Shown here in pieces: positions 1-8,881 of a stretch of 47,502 bases of DNA. The stretch covers positions 1 through 47,502 of the forward strand of contig JAHEZH010000026.1 in assembly GCA_023251155.1 (NCBI GenBank), written 5' to 3'. A model generated the notes under the pieces. The model ran no database searches, was not told the origin of the DNA, and saw nothing but the letters and a program-made list of their open reading frames with translations. Every line of letters starts with the position of its first letter. Within the stretch, counting starts at the first letter, position 1. The position numbers and the translations under genes were made by a program. This stretch comes from Flammeovirgaceae bacterium (GTDB taxonomy: Bacteria > Bacteroidota > Bacteroidia > Cytophagales > Cyclobacteriaceae).

Positions 1-1025
1 ATACGTAACCCCGAGAGCGGACCATAATAGCTTTTCAACCGTAAATCGGTATTGGCCATTCCCACTCCGCTGGAACTTCCATCCATTACCTTTTGGGCGT
101 TCGATCCAAGTCCATCGTCCTTCACTTCAAAAAAGATAATATTTCCGGATCGCCTTACGGTAAGTAAAATCGTACCTCCATCTTCTTTAGGTGCAATGCC
201 GTACTTTACCGAATTTTCAACCAGGGGTTGCAAAATCATAGGCGGAATAGAGATGCTCATGCACGAAGAATCGATCTGCTTCACAAAACGAAGACGATCA
301 CCAAAGCGAACCTGCTGTACCTTTATATAGTTCTCGATGAAGTCAATCTCGTGCACCAGTTTCACCATTTCTCCGCTGTGCGAATCCAATGCATAGCGAA
401 ATATATCTGACAATTGAGTAATGAGTTTGCGGGCCTGCTCCTTGCTTGAATTGACCAGTGTACTGATCGAATTTAATGTATTAAACAAGAAGTGGGGATT
501 GATCTGCGACTTCAGCAATGAGATTTGCATCTCTTTATTTTTCAATGCCAACTCGCTCTTTTCTTTTTCCTGCTTTTGCAACCCCTGGAAGTAGGAGATG
601 ATATAATAAATGGCTACGGTTATAATGTACTCATCATACATGTACATAGCATCCCAGCTCATCAGTCCAAACATGTATTCTTTCCAGTGATCGAAATAGA
701 CGAGGCCTTCCATGTAGTCGTTGAAATAATACGAGAGCGTACCCATCACCAAAAAGAAACTGATGAGCCCCATCACGTGACCGATAATCTGCACCGAGGC
801 ACGGAAACGGAAGAGCAAATGCGCCCACAAAAAGATGAGCAGGATTAAAAAACAGAGCGCTTCAAATAGAAAAAAAGCGGTCCATAAAACGTACGACTTG
901 GGGTTCTCAAATTTCCATTCGAAAAAACCGCTCACCGCAAAGTTCAAAAAATACCATACGCATATCAGCAGGTACGCCCGCTTCCAGATCTTCGGTATTT
1001 CTTCTATCCACTTCACTTGAGTCAA
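1..1025 (-). CDS. LytS/YehU-type sensor histidine kinase, 3' part beyond the window
   Basis: Membrane sensor kinase of the His_kinase (PF06580) family, which normally phosphorylates a LytTR response regulator. Reading the minus strand from about 1025 there are four or so hydrophobic segments in the first 150 residues, a short coiled region, then the H-box NPHFLFN with downstream NTLNSIST, and an N-box-like stretch (PPMILQPLVENSVKYG). The reading frame runs off the left edge inside the ATPase domain, after the glycine-rich DDGLG motif. No ATG fits the N-terminus: the frame is closed upstream by a stop, and TTG at 1025 or GTG at 1016 are the only sensible starts. A partner LytTR regulator would be expected further left, outside the window. 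Confidence 0.88.
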   Translation of the reverse strand, partial: MTQVKWIEEIPKIWKRAYLLICVWYFLNFAVSGFFEWKFENPKSYVLWTAFFLFEALCFLILLIFLWAHLLFRFRASVQIIGHVMGLISFFLVMGTLSYYFNDYMEGLVYFDHWKEYMFGLMSWDAMYMYDEYIITVAIYYIISYFQGLQKQEKEKSELALKNKEMQISLLKSQINPHFLFNTLNSISTLVNSSKEQARKLITQLSDIFRYALDSHSGEMVKLVHEIDFIENYIKVQQVRFGDRLRFVKQIDSSCMSISIPPMILQPLVENSVKYGIAPKEDGGTILLTVRRSGNIIFFEVKDDGLGSNAQKVMDGSSSGVGMANTDLRLKSYYGPLSGLR

Positions 1026-1142
1026 GAAAAATGAAGGTTAAAATTAACTATTTGGCTCACGTAGCGATGAAGTTGTAAAATTGAAGTTAAACAGCCTGTT
1101 TTTTCCGATCAACGGAAAAGTAATGTAAGCCTTTGAATACAC

Positions 1143-1150
1143 TATCTTTG
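1143..1150 (+). promoter_or_regulatory. Bacteroidota -7 promoter element TATCTTTG
   Basis: TATCTTTG matches the Bacteroidota -7 consensus TAnnTTTG. It ends 7 nt before the GTG start at 1158, so transcription would begin at or next to the start codon and give a leaderless or nearly leaderless mRNA. No clear -33 TTTG is seen at the right distance, so this rests on the -7 element and its position only. Confidence 0.45.
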
Positions 1151-1157
1151 CGCCTGC

Positions 1158-2390
1158 GTGAAAAATCGGTTAAAATACTTTAAGCGTTCGGTACTGATCG
1201 GGTTATTTATAACGATAGCGGGCACAGGCTACGCTCAGAACAGCGTCATATCCGGACTGGTTATCGATAAAGAAACGCGTGAGCCCCTCATTTTTGCTTC
1301 GGTAGGTATTAAAGGCCGGCCAATTGGCACCATCACCAACCTGAGCGGGGAATTTGACTTTCACTTCCCCTACGAATACCGCAACGAAGTGTTTGTGATC
1401 AGCATGCTGGGATATGCCAGCTATGAAATCCGTGCTTTTGCCCTGTTCAATAATCCCTCGCTGGTAATAGCCCTGCAGCCCACCACACAGGTGCTTAGTG
1501 AAGTGGTGATCTCGGATACGCTGACGGGCGGTGAGGTGATGAAAGTGGCCCTGGACCGGATCTCGACCAACTACCCGGTTGCTCCCTTTATGATGGATGG
1601 ATTTTATCGTGATATAAAAAAGATAGGAGGCACGTATGTTTCCCTTCTGGAATCGGCCATTAAAATTTATGATGAAGACTATTCCGAGCCGCGTAATAAA
1701 TTCAAGCTGCGCGAGCGTGTATTATTACTGGAGGTGAGACGAAGCTTAGGTTACTCCACTAAATTCACTACGTATTTTGATGAAGGCAATCTGCTGGAAG
1801 ATCTCCTCCTTCATAACAATGTGCGCTACCGGCAGTTTCCGGAAGAAGAGGTGTTTTTCAGTAGCCTGGTTCGGGATAAAGACTCCTATTACAACGGGCA
1901 CTCCATCTATGTGATCCGCCATACGCACGATTACCAGCTCATTCTCTACATTGACAAAACCAATTACAGCATCGTGCACCTGGAATATGAAAACAATACC
2001 GTACAGCCCATTACCAAAAAGAGAGGGATGGAGAGCCGGTTTGTGGGCATCAAAAAAGTAATTGACTTCAGAGAGTACAATGGCAAAATGTATCTCAACT
2101 ACATTACGGTAGATTCAAAAATCAATTGGTATGGATTGAAAACCAACGAACTGAAATTTGAAACCGAACTCCAGCAGCAATTACTGATCAACCAGGTAAA
2201 GCCCAACACCGAAGAGCGTATTGGCTCTACCGAAAAAATGAAAAGCTACGGCTTACAGTTTCAGGACCTGCCTTACAACAAAAAGTTTTGGGACAACTAT
2301 AACGTGATCAAGGAAACGCCCCTCGATATAAAAATCAAAGAAGACCTGGAGAAGCAACTCTCTTTGGATAAACAATTTCAGGACAACTAA
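1158..2390 (+). CDS. Secreted CarboxypepD_reg-like domain protein
   Basis: Has a typical signal peptide (residues 1-26, ending TGYAQ) followed by a carboxypeptidase regulatory-like beta-sandwich: SGLVIDKETREPLIFASVGI, then a G-TITN-L-SGEFDF stretch and MLGYASYEI. This is the domain also found at the N-terminus of Bacteroidota TonB receptors. The remaining 300 residues have no motif I recognise; the protein is probably periplasmic or attached to the outer membrane, as in other stand-alone CarboxypepD_reg proteins of about 400 residues. The start is GTG, chosen because it directly precedes the signal peptide and sits 7 nt from a -7 promoter element. It is a single-gene unit, divergent from the kinase to its left. 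Confidence 0.85.
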   Translation: MKNRLKYFKRSVLIGLFITIAGTGYAQNSVISGLVIDKETREPLIFASVGIKGRPIGTITNLSGEFDFHFPYEYRNEVFVISMLGYASYEIRAFALFNNPSLVIALQPTTQVLSEVVISDTLTGGEVMKVALDRISTNYPVAPFMMDGFYRDIKKIGGTYVSLLESAIKIYDEDYSEPRNKFKLRERVLLLEVRRSLGYSTKFTTYFDEGNLLEDLLLHNNVRYRQFPEEEVFFSSLVRDKDSYYNGHSIYVIRHTHDYQLILYIDKTNYSIVHLEYENNTVQPITKKRGMESRFVGIKKVIDFREYNGKMYLNYITVDSKINWYGLKTNELKFETELQQQLLINQVKPNTEERIGSTEKMKSYGLQFQDLPYNKKFWDNYNVIKETPLDIKIKEDLEKQLSLDKQFQDN

Positions 2391-2397
2391 TCTGCAT

Positions 2398-2450
2398 AAA
2401 AAAACAAGTCCACCCGAAGCCTATAGTGGGGCCATAAAGCCTGGGTGGAC
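2398..2450 (-). terminator. Rho-independent-type terminator, minus strand
   Basis: GTCCACCC at 2408-2415 pairs perfectly with GGGTGGAC at 2443-2450. On the minus strand the stem is followed by a T-rich run (complement of the A run at 2398-2404). It faces leftwards and would stop minus-strand transcription coming from the small ORF region near 2,560-2,740. The loop is long (27 nt), which lowers confidence. Confidence 0.45.
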
Positions 2451-2558
2451 AGCCGTGGTATGGGGGGCCAGGGCGTGTTGTTTATCTTCTATTTTATCTT
2501 TCTGTAGGAATCACTTCCTTTTTCTCCGCTTGGCGGCTCGATCCGGTGTTTTCATGCT

Positions 2559-2630
2559 CTACGGATCGTTGCTTAATACAATAAGCAGTAGTAAAAGGAG
2601 GAACAGTAATACACCTAAGTCCTTTTTCAT
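2559..2630 (-). CDS. Possible 23-residue hydrophobic microprotein
   Basis: A short ATG ORF on the minus strand encodes MKKDLGVLLFL followed by a leucine-rich run, then IVLSNDP and a stop. It is one membrane-spanning helix with a basic N-terminus, too regular to dismiss. A second tiny ORF (14 codons, MKTPDRAAKRRKRK, start 2555) follows at once, and a terminator-like hairpin lies downstream on the same strand. There is no comparative support; the overlapping longer frame at 2494-2736 competes with it. Confidence 0.25.
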   Translation of the reverse strand: MKKDLGVLLFLLLLLLIVLSNDP

Positions 2631-2816
2631 CGCACCGCTGTTTTACATGCGCTAAGATAGCAGGGCCGGTTTCACCATCGATTTCAAATTTCACCACCGC
2701 ATTCAAATACTTTAGTACGAAGTCGTACAAAATCAAAAAACAGCATTGAGGTGTACGGATTATTGCAAATGCTGCTCTTTTGGCCTAGTATTAACGATTA
2801 TTACCCCTAATTACCG

Positions 2817-3803
2817 ATGAGTTCCCCTGCCACACCAGAGAACATTCAGTCTGTTTTTCTTGAACAAATTCGCCAGCGGCTCCCTAAAAATCTGTCATTG
2901 GCGGATGAACTGGCTGAAATTCTGAATGTAAGCCGTGATAGTGTATATCGAAGAATGCGTGGTGAAACCGTTCTTTCCCTGGAAGAAGTAAAGAAACTTT
3001 GCAACCACTATAAAGTGTCGCTCGATTCTTTGCTGTCGCCCACCTCAGAGATTATCTCGTTTCACAGGCGCAGCATTGATGCGGTCGATTTCACATTTGA
3101 GAAATGGCTGGGTTCTTTACTCAGCAATCTTGAAATGATCAGCACATTCCCTGAACGCGAAATTGTCTATTGCGCAAAAGATATACCTCCTTTTTTCTAT
3201 TACAAGTATCCGAACTTGGCTTTATTCAAAATGTTCTTTTGGATGAAATCGTATCACCGCTATTCACAGTTTGCCACCGCTTCTTATCAACCGGAGTTAG
3301 TACCGGAGTCGCTGGTGAATACAGGAACAAAACTCTGGAATAAGTATGCGGAACTGCCAAGCGCTGAGATCTGGAGTGATGAAACATTTAATGTCACTAT
3401 CCGGCAGGTAGAGTTCTATCGTGAAAATGGATTCATCACGTTACCTCAGGCAAAATCATTACTGGATGACTATACGACAATGATCAATGACATCCGTGAT
3501 GCTGCGGCTCGTGGAGAAAAGAAATCAGGGGGCGGTGCGTTCAAGCTTTATAAAAATGAATTCCTCATTTCGGATACCACCATTCTTTTTAAAATGGGTA
3601 GTAAGCGGATATCCTTTATCACCTACAATACGATGAATATTCTCAGCACCTCTCAGGAATCCTTTTGCAGTGAGACGGAAGACTATCTTGTTAACATCAT
3701 CAATAAATCCGTGCTGATCAGTACCACGGGAGAGCGGGAGCGAAATAAATTTTTCAATCAAACGCAAGAACGCATTCAGCGTGCCAGGGAATTTCTTCGC
3801 TAG
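2817..3803 (+). CDS. Helix-turn-helix (XRE/BetR-like) transcriptional regulator
   Basis: The N-terminal 65 residues form a helix-turn-helix: LADELAEILNVSRDSVYRRM is a turn-helix pair, followed by LSLEEVKKLCNHYKVSLDSL, as in XRE-type regulators. The remaining 260 residues are an unassigned, mainly helical C-terminal region rich in aromatics (IPPFFYYKYPNLALFKMFFW), of the kind found in a widespread Bacteroidota family of long HTH proteins whose effector is unknown. It is probably a DNA-binding cytoplasmic regulator. The gene stands alone and its end overlaps the convergent rfaE1 end by 4 bp. The start ATG is the first in frame and leaves the HTH intact. Confidence 0.8.
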   Translation: MSSPATPENIQSVFLEQIRQRLPKNLSLADELAEILNVSRDSVYRRMRGETVLSLEEVKKLCNHYKVSLDSLLSPTSEIISFHRRSIDAVDFTFEKWLGSLLSNLEMISTFPEREIVYCAKDIPPFFYYKYPNLALFKMFFWMKSYHRYSQFATASYQPELVPESLVNTGTKLWNKYAELPSAEIWSDETFNVTIRQVEFYRENGFITLPQAKSLLDDYTTMINDIRDAAARGEKKSGGGAFKLYKNEFLISDTTILFKMGSKRISFITYNTMNILSTSQESFCSETEDYLVNIINKSVLISTTGERERNKFFNQTQERIQRAREFLR

Positions 3804-4780
3804 AAAGAAGTCTTCAATGCTTCCTGTAAAAGTTCTTTTTTATCGACCGGCACAACACCCACATGCTGGCACACCAGCCCTCCTCCCAGATTAGCCAGGA
3901 AGGCAATTGTTTTACCCGGAAGTTTCAATGCCGCACACAATGATGCTATCGCCACCACTGTATCACCGGCACCCGATACATCTGCAATTTCTCTTTTGTG
4001 TGCCGGTAGTTTTATTTTTTCATCGGCATAATCAATGTACACACCATGCTCCGACAGCGTGGCCATCACTCCTTGGGTGTTCAGTTTTTCTTTTACCCGC
4101 TCAACGGCATTCACCACCTGCATCTGGTTGCCTGCCTCCACTTCTACTTTCAATCCTTCTCTGAGTTCTTTCAGATTAGGTTTGAACAGGGAGACATTTT
4201 TATAACTGAGGAAGTTTCTTTTTTTAGGATCAACCACCGTTGGTATTCCTTTTTGACTGGCCAGTGAAACGACTTGCTCAATAATGGCAGCATTGATCAC
4301 GCCTTTGTCATAATCTTCAAAGATGACTACATCACATTGCGAAAGCAGTGCTGTAATTTTTGCCATCAACTTACGCTCCTCTTCACCATCGGCTTCACGG
4401 TCCGATTCTTCATCCACACGTACTACGTGTTGCTGACTTGCGATAACGCGTGTCTTCACGGTAGTAGGCCGTGTGCCGGAGTGCACCAACCCTTCGGTAG
4501 TGATGGAAAGTGATTGCAGAATATCTATTAGTTTTTTACCCGCATCATCTTCGCCTACCAGCGCACACAATACAGGGCGTGCCCCTAATGCTTGCACATT
4601 CAGGGCTACGTTGGCAGCACCTCCGAGCCGATAGTCCCTCTTCTTCACAGAGACTATCGGCACAGGTGCCTCCGGAGAAATGCGATCAACATTACCCCAG
4701 ATGTAGCTATCCAGCATGACATCGCCAATGATCAGCACTTGAAGTTGATTGAACGATTCAAAAATCTGCTCTGTTGTCAT
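3800..4780 (-). CDS. rfaE1: D-glycero-beta-D-manno-heptose-7-phosphate kinase (PfkB family)
   Basis: A ribokinase/PfkB-family sugar kinase. GGAANVALN (about residue 53) is the PfkB N-terminal signature, and DVSGAGDT (267-274) is the C-terminal signature with the catalytic Asp and anion hole. VIGDVMLDSYIWG at the N-terminus and the length (326 aa, kinase domain only) match RfaE1/HldA, which phosphorylates heptose-7-phosphate at C1 for ADP-heptose synthesis used in lipopolysaccharide core. The nucleotidyltransferase half (RfaE2) is not fused here. It is the last gene of a minus-strand run clpS-recR-aminotransferase-rfaE1, 18 bp after the aminotransferase. Confidence 0.88.
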   Translation of the reverse strand: MTTEQIFESFNQLQVLIIGDVMLDSYIWGNVDRISPEAPVPIVSVKKRDYRLGGAANVALNVQALGARPVLCALVGEDDAGKKLIDILQSLSITTEGLVHSGTRPTTVKTRVIASQQHVVRVDEESDREADGEEERKLMAKITALLSQCDVVIFEDYDKGVINAAIIEQVVSLASQKGIPTVVDPKKRNFLSYKNVSLFKPNLKELREGLKVEVEAGNQMQVVNAVERVKEKLNTQGVMATLSEHGVYIDYADEKIKLPAHKREIADVSGAGDTVVAIASLCAALKLPGKTIAFLANLGGGLVCQHVGVVPVDKKELLQEALKTSF

Positions 4781-4798
4781 GCCTTCCTACGGTGTTCC

Positions 4799-5995
4799 TT
4801 ACTTCAACTTGGCCAAGGCTTCTTTTATTCTCTTCATTGCTTCTTTTAATTCCTGTTCGGAGGCAGCGTAGGAAAGACGTACACAGTTGCCATCACCAAA
4901 TGCATCGCCCGTCACCAGCGACACATGTGCTACTTCAAGAAGGTAAAGGCAAAGATCGTCACCATTTTTGATCGTTTTCTGCCCGTCTGATTTTCCGTAA
5001 TACGAGCTGACATCAGGGAAGAAATAAAATGCGCCTTCCGGATAGTTCGCTTTTACTCCGGGGATGTCTTTCAACAACTCATAAACGACATCTCTGCGCT
5101 TGCGGTATTCTTCCACCATTTTATTGGTGGGTGTGATATCGCCCGTGATGGCCGCGTAGGCGGCACGTTGAGCGATGGAGCAGTTCGCTGAGGTAATCTG
5201 CCCTTGTACTTTATTACAACCATCAGCAATCCACTTCGGTGCTGCGATGTACCCTACTCTCCATCCGGTCATGGCATAGCCTTTGGCAAAACCATTTACA
5301 GTGATGGTCCTGTCAAACATACCTGGAAAAGAAGCAATACTTACCTGCTCTCCGGTGAAGTTGATGTGTTCATAAATTTCATCCGCAATGATCAGCAGAT
5401 TTTCATGCTTCAATACGACCTCGGCAATGGCTTGTAATTCCTTGCGTGAAAAAACAGAACCGGTAGGATTACACGGTGATGAGAAAATCACGGCTTTTGT
5501 CTTTAGCGTGATGGCTGCTTCGAGTTGGCTGGCGGTTACCTTAAAATCATTTTCAATTCCTCCTTTGATGATCACAGGGACACCTTCTGCCAGGCGTACC
5601 AGTGCATCGTAACTTACCCAGTAGGGAGAGAACACCACTACTTCATCTCCTTTATTGATCAACGCCAGCATGGTGTTGGCAATGGATTGCTTTGCTCCAT
5701 TGGATACAACAATGTTTTCCGCTTTATAAGGAACATTGTTTTCTTTATTGTACTTGGCCGCCAGTGCTTCGCGCAAATCCTGGTAGCCACCCACGGGAGG
5801 ATAGGTGAAATACTTTCCATCATCAATTGCCTTCTTGGCAGCCTCGCAGATGTGCTGAGGGGTTTTAAAATCAGGTTCGCCCAGGCTTAAGCTGATAACG
5901 TCAATTCCTTTGAGTTTAAACTCGCGGGCTTTGGCGGCCATTGCCAGTGTGGCCGATTCTTCGATGGCATTGATTCGGTTGGAAAGTGTATTCAT
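4799..5995 (-). CDS. PLP-dependent aminotransferase, aspartate aminotransferase type (class I)
   Basis: Fold-type I aminotransferase of 398 residues. Diagnostic stretches are SLSLGEPDFKTP, SNGAKQSIANTML (cofactor phosphate region), SSPCNPTGSVFS (NPTG motif), ADEIYEHINFTG (Asp and Tyr contacting the pyridine ring) and GFAKGYAMTGWRVGY, which holds the Schiff-base Lys around residue 240. This is the 1-gamma-type aspartate aminotransferase of many bacteria and interconverts aspartate and glutamate. Substrate choice among aspartate and aromatic amino acids cannot be settled by reading. Cytoplasmic. It lies between recR and rfaE1 on the same strand and is probably co-transcribed. Confidence 0.9.
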   Translation of the reverse strand: MNTLSNRINAIEESATLAMAAKAREFKLKGIDVISLSLGEPDFKTPQHICEAAKKAIDDGKYFTYPPVGGYQDLREALAAKYNKENNVPYKAENIVVSNGAKQSIANTMLALINKGDEVVVFSPYWVSYDALVRLAEGVPVIIKGGIENDFKVTASQLEAAITLKTKAVIFSSPCNPTGSVFSRKELQAIAEVVLKHENLLIIADEIYEHINFTGEQVSIASFPGMFDRTITVNGFAKGYAMTGWRVGYIAAPKWIADGCNKVQGQITSANCSIAQRAAYAAITGDITPTNKMVEEYRKRRDVVYELLKDIPGVKANYPEGAFYFFPDVSSYYGKSDGQKTIKNGDDLCLYLLEVAHVSLVTGDAFGDGNCVRLSYAASEQELKEAMKRIKEALAKLK

Positions 5996-6064
5996 AGGTG
6001 CGTTTTACAAAAACGCCCAAAGAAAGAGATTAAAAAGAGTTAAGGCAAGAGGAGATTAAATTCC

Positions 6065-6673
6065 TTAACCAAATAAAGTACGCGCAGTAATGCTTCTGCC
6101 CAGTGTGATTTCATCGGTGTATTCCAAATCGCCACCTACTGGTATTCCACGGGCGATGGAGGTCACTTTCACGCCGGTCTCTTTAAGTTTTTTGTGCAGA
6201 TAGAAAGCCGTGGTGTCACCTTCCATGGTGGAGCTGAGCGCAAGTATGATTTCCTTCACTTCCCCGGCTGATCGGGCTATGCGCTGCAAAAGTGATTCGA
6301 TCTTTAACTCAGCGGGGCCGATCCCATTCATGGGAGAAATGATTCCGCCTAACACATGGTAGACACCCGGATACTGCGATGTATTCTCAATGGCCATTAC
6401 ATCTTTGCTTTCCTCCACTACACAAATCAGGCTTTTATCGCGCCTGTGGCTGCGGCAGATGAAGCATTCATCATCGTCTGATATGTTGTGGCAGGTCTTA
6501 CAGAACCTGATGTTCAGTCGCATCTTACTGAGTGCTTCGGAAAGCGCCAGTGTTTTATTTTCATTTTCTTTCACCAGGTGCAGCACCAGGCGTAAAGCAG
6601 TCTTCTTGCCAATGCCCGGGAGCCTGGCTACTTCATTCACTGCATCTTCAATGAGTTTGGAGGGATAATCCAA
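6065..6673 (-). CDS. recR: Recombination mediator protein RecR
   Basis: RecR, which with RecF/RecO loads RecA on gapped DNA. All landmarks are present: the N-terminal helix-hairpin-helix [12 protein letters not shown] (from about residue 18), a four-cysteine zinc finger [18 protein letters not shown], a Toprim domain starting [14 protein letters not shown], and the conserved [25 protein letters not shown]-type C-terminus (here [14 protein letters not shown]). The length, 202 aa, is normal. It lies 18 bp downstream of clpS on the same strand. Confidence 0.96.
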   Translation of the reverse strand: [202 protein letters not shown]

Positions 6674-6691
6674 GAAAAATAAAGTTTAGGA

Positions 6692-6973
6692 TCAAACAAT
6701 CTTCGCATCAATACCTGCTTCGCAGATGCCTTCTTTCATGGGGCGAAGTTCGTCAAATGATCCCATCTTCACGGTACACTTGCCTTTAAAATGAATCAGC
6801 AACGTACACTGCTCTGCCTGCTCGGGCGAGTGCTTGCACACTTTGATCAGCGTGGCCGTAACGTGTTCGAATGTATTTACATCATCATTAAAGACAACAA
6901 GATCGCGTACGTCTGCAGTATCCACCACCTCAAGCGTCTCCACCAAAATCTGTTCCTGCGCGGATGTCTTCAT
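6692..6973 (-). CDS. clpS: ATP-dependent Clp protease adaptor ClpS
   Basis: Small adaptor that hands N-degron substrates to ClpAP/ClpCP. It has the core RDLVVFNDDVNTFEHV (the N-D-D substrate-pocket region) and a later G-KCTVK stretch where most family members have a longer helical motif; it has the usual size at 93 aa. I take ATG 6973 as the start because a TAnnTTTG element (6983-6990) lies 9 nt upstream; ATG 6982 and TTG 6985 are also in frame but would fall inside that element. First gene of the clpS-recR-aminotransferase-rfaE1 run. Confidence 0.9.
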   Translation of the reverse strand: MKTSAQEQILVETLEVVDTADVRDLVVFNDDVNTFEHVTATLIKVCKHSPEQAEQCTLLIHFKGKCTVKMGSFDELRPMKEGICEAGIDAKIV

Positions 6974-6982
6974 AGTCAACAT

Positions 6983-6990
6983 CAAAAATA
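6983..6990 (-). promoter_or_regulatory. -7 promoter element TATTTTTG for clpS run
   Basis: Minus-strand TATTTTTG fits TAnnTTTG and lies 9 nt before the ATG at 6973, pointing to a very short leader. This is also the main reason for choosing that start. Confidence 0.45.
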
Positions 6991-7074
6991 AAAAAAAATA
7001 CGTTTTCCTGCTACACCAATTTACCGCCCCTCACGATTGTAGGTGAAAACACGGAACTTGATTAACATTGCAGC

Positions 7075-8577
7075 ATGACACCCGGATTAGTTGTTACCAT
7101 TCTCATTGTTTACTTCGCTGTGCTCATCCTCATCTCTGTGATTACCTCCAGAGGTGCCGACACCAATACCTTCTTCACGGCCAACCGTCAATCGCCCTGG
7201 TACCTCGTTGCCTTTGGTATGATCGGCTCTTCCCTTTCGGGGATTACGTTTATTTCTGTTCCCGGAAGCGTTGGCAAAGTGGGGCTATCTTATTTTCAGG
7301 TAGTGCTTGGCTACCTGGTAGGCTATTGGGTAATCATTGCCCTACTGATGCCTTTGTATTACAAAATGAACCTGGTGTCCATCTATTCTTACCTGGAGCA
7401 ACGGTTCAATAAAGTATCGTATAAAACGGGGGCCTTCTTTTTTCTGGTATCGCGTTCATTGGGTTCTGCCTTGCGCCTTTATCTTGCCGCTACTGTACTT
7501 CAGCTTTTCTTGTTTGATGCGTGGGGCGTGCCTTTTATTGTCACTGTGGCCACCACCATTATCCTGATCTGGATTTACACCTTCCGGGGTGGAGTGAAGA
7601 CCATCGTTTACACCGATTCGTTTCAAACCATTTTTCTGGTGTCGGCTGTTTGTATTACCGTATGGCAGATCACCAGCCGCCTTGATCTTTCGTTTGCCGG
7701 AATGATCGAAGCCGTAAATGCGAGTAGTTATTCACGCATCTTCCATTTCGATAATCCGAACTCTTCCTTGTTTTTTCCCAAGCAGTTTTTCGGGGGCATG
7801 TTCATCACCATTACCATGACCGGGTTGGATCAGGAGATCATGCAAAAAAACCTCACTTGCAAAACACTGGATGATGCCAAGAAGAACATGCTCTGGTTCA
7901 GCTTCATTATGGCTGCTGTTACTTTCCTGTTTCTTTTATTGGGGGCATTGCTCTATTTATACAGTTCTGCCAATGGACTGGCGCTTCCGGCCGCATCCGA
8001 TGAACTCTTCCCCCGCCTTGCGCTGAATGATCTCGGCTTATTGGTCGGTGTGTTTTTTCTGTTGGGTATTATCGCTTCCTCTTACGCCAGTGCCGACTCA
8101 GCCCTGGCAGGATTAACCACTTCGTTCTGTATCGACTTCTTAAACTTTAAAGACAAATCAGAACAGACGAGAAGCAAACAGAAGTTCATTGTGCATGTGG
8201 GCTTCTCCTTGTTATTTCTCATTATCATTCTGGTATTTAAAGAAATCAATGAGCGTTCGTTGATTGATGCCGTACTGACCGTGGCATCGTACACCTATGG
8301 CCCGTTGCTGGGTCTTTTTGCCTTTGGATTGTTTACCAAACGCCAGGTAACAGACAAGCTTGTTCCTTTGGTATGCGCCCTCAGCATTGTGCTGTGTTTG
8401 TTGATCAGTCCTCCTTCACTAAAAGTAATGTGCGAAAGCCTGCCTTCCGTTTTTTGTGATTATGCACACTGGAGACTGGAGGTGCTCAATGGCTATGAGA
8501 TCGGGCTGGAGTTACTGATTATCAACGGACTGATCACTTTTCTCGGACTGTTCCTCATCTCCAAAAAGTCAAACTGA
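7075..8577 (+). CDS. Sodium:solute symporter (SSS family)
   Basis: A 500-residue integral membrane protein with about 13 hydrophobic segments. The N-terminal signature ADTNTFFTANRQSPWYLVAFGMIGSSLSG is the SSS-family pattern (helix 1-2), followed by the conserved RGGVKTIVYTDSFQT segment and DQEIMQKNLTCK. Family members import sugars, amino acids, vitamins or sialic acid with Na+; the substrate here is not evident. A perfect hairpin terminator follows 35 bp after the stop, so it is probably transcribed alone, divergently from clpS. Confidence 0.9.
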   Translation: MTPGLVVTILIVYFAVLILISVITSRGADTNTFFTANRQSPWYLVAFGMIGSSLSGITFISVPGSVGKVGLSYFQVVLGYLVGYWVIIALLMPLYYKMNLVSIYSYLEQRFNKVSYKTGAFFFLVSRSLGSALRLYLAATVLQLFLFDAWGVPFIVTVATTIILIWIYTFRGGVKTIVYTDSFQTIFLVSAVCITVWQITSRLDLSFAGMIEAVNASSYSRIFHFDNPNSSLFFPKQFFGGMFITITMTGLDQEIMQKNLTCKTLDDAKKNMLWFSFIMAAVTFLFLLLGALLYLYSSANGLALPAASDELFPRLALNDLGLLVGVFFLLGIIASSYASADSALAGLTTSFCIDFLNFKDKSEQTRSKQKFIVHVGFSLLFLIIILVFKEINERSLIDAVLTVASYTYGPLLGLFAFGLFTKRQVTDKLVPLVCALSIVLCLLISPPSLKVMCESLPSVFCDYAHWRLEVLNGYEIGLELLIINGLITFLGLFLISKKSN

Positions 8578-8611
8578 TTCGTTCTTCTGATCGAAGGGGA
8601 TATAAAACACA

Positions 8612-8637
8612 AAAGAGTTGTCTTTCGACAACTCTTT
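8612..8637 (+). terminator. Strong hairpin terminator
   Basis: AAAGAGTTGTC (8612-8622) and GACAACTCTTT (8627-8637) form a perfect 11-bp stem with a TTTC loop, 35 bp after the symporter stop. A and T runs at the base let it work in both directions, and a minus-strand gene converges from the right (stop at 8882). I see no gene in the remaining sequence 8,640-8,881. Confidence 0.75.
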
Positions 8638-8881
8638 CTCCAACAACACCATTCTCCCCATTAACCCTACTTTAAAGCCACTTATAGATCGGGTTATATT
8701 TTTAATGCATTACGTTCGCTGTTCGTCTTCTTTTCTCTTCGAATCTACTTTCCGATCGTTGAGATGCAATGTGTCATACGAACACTATGCCATCCGTAGG
8801 GCATGCGAAATTGATTGAATTTCAAGGATTGACTTTACCTGTTCTTCCTGATTTGGGAATGTACCTCCCAGTAATTGGAGA

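Noticed and set aside
2494-2736. 80-codon minus-strand frame starting with TTG
   Set aside because: Weak start, low-complexity charged tail, no family resemblance; it overlaps a more plausible hydrophobic micro-ORF. It may still be real, but I cannot support it.
8618-8818. 66-codon plus-strand frame after the symporter terminator
   Set aside because: Begins inside the terminator hairpin and is low-complexity; no support.
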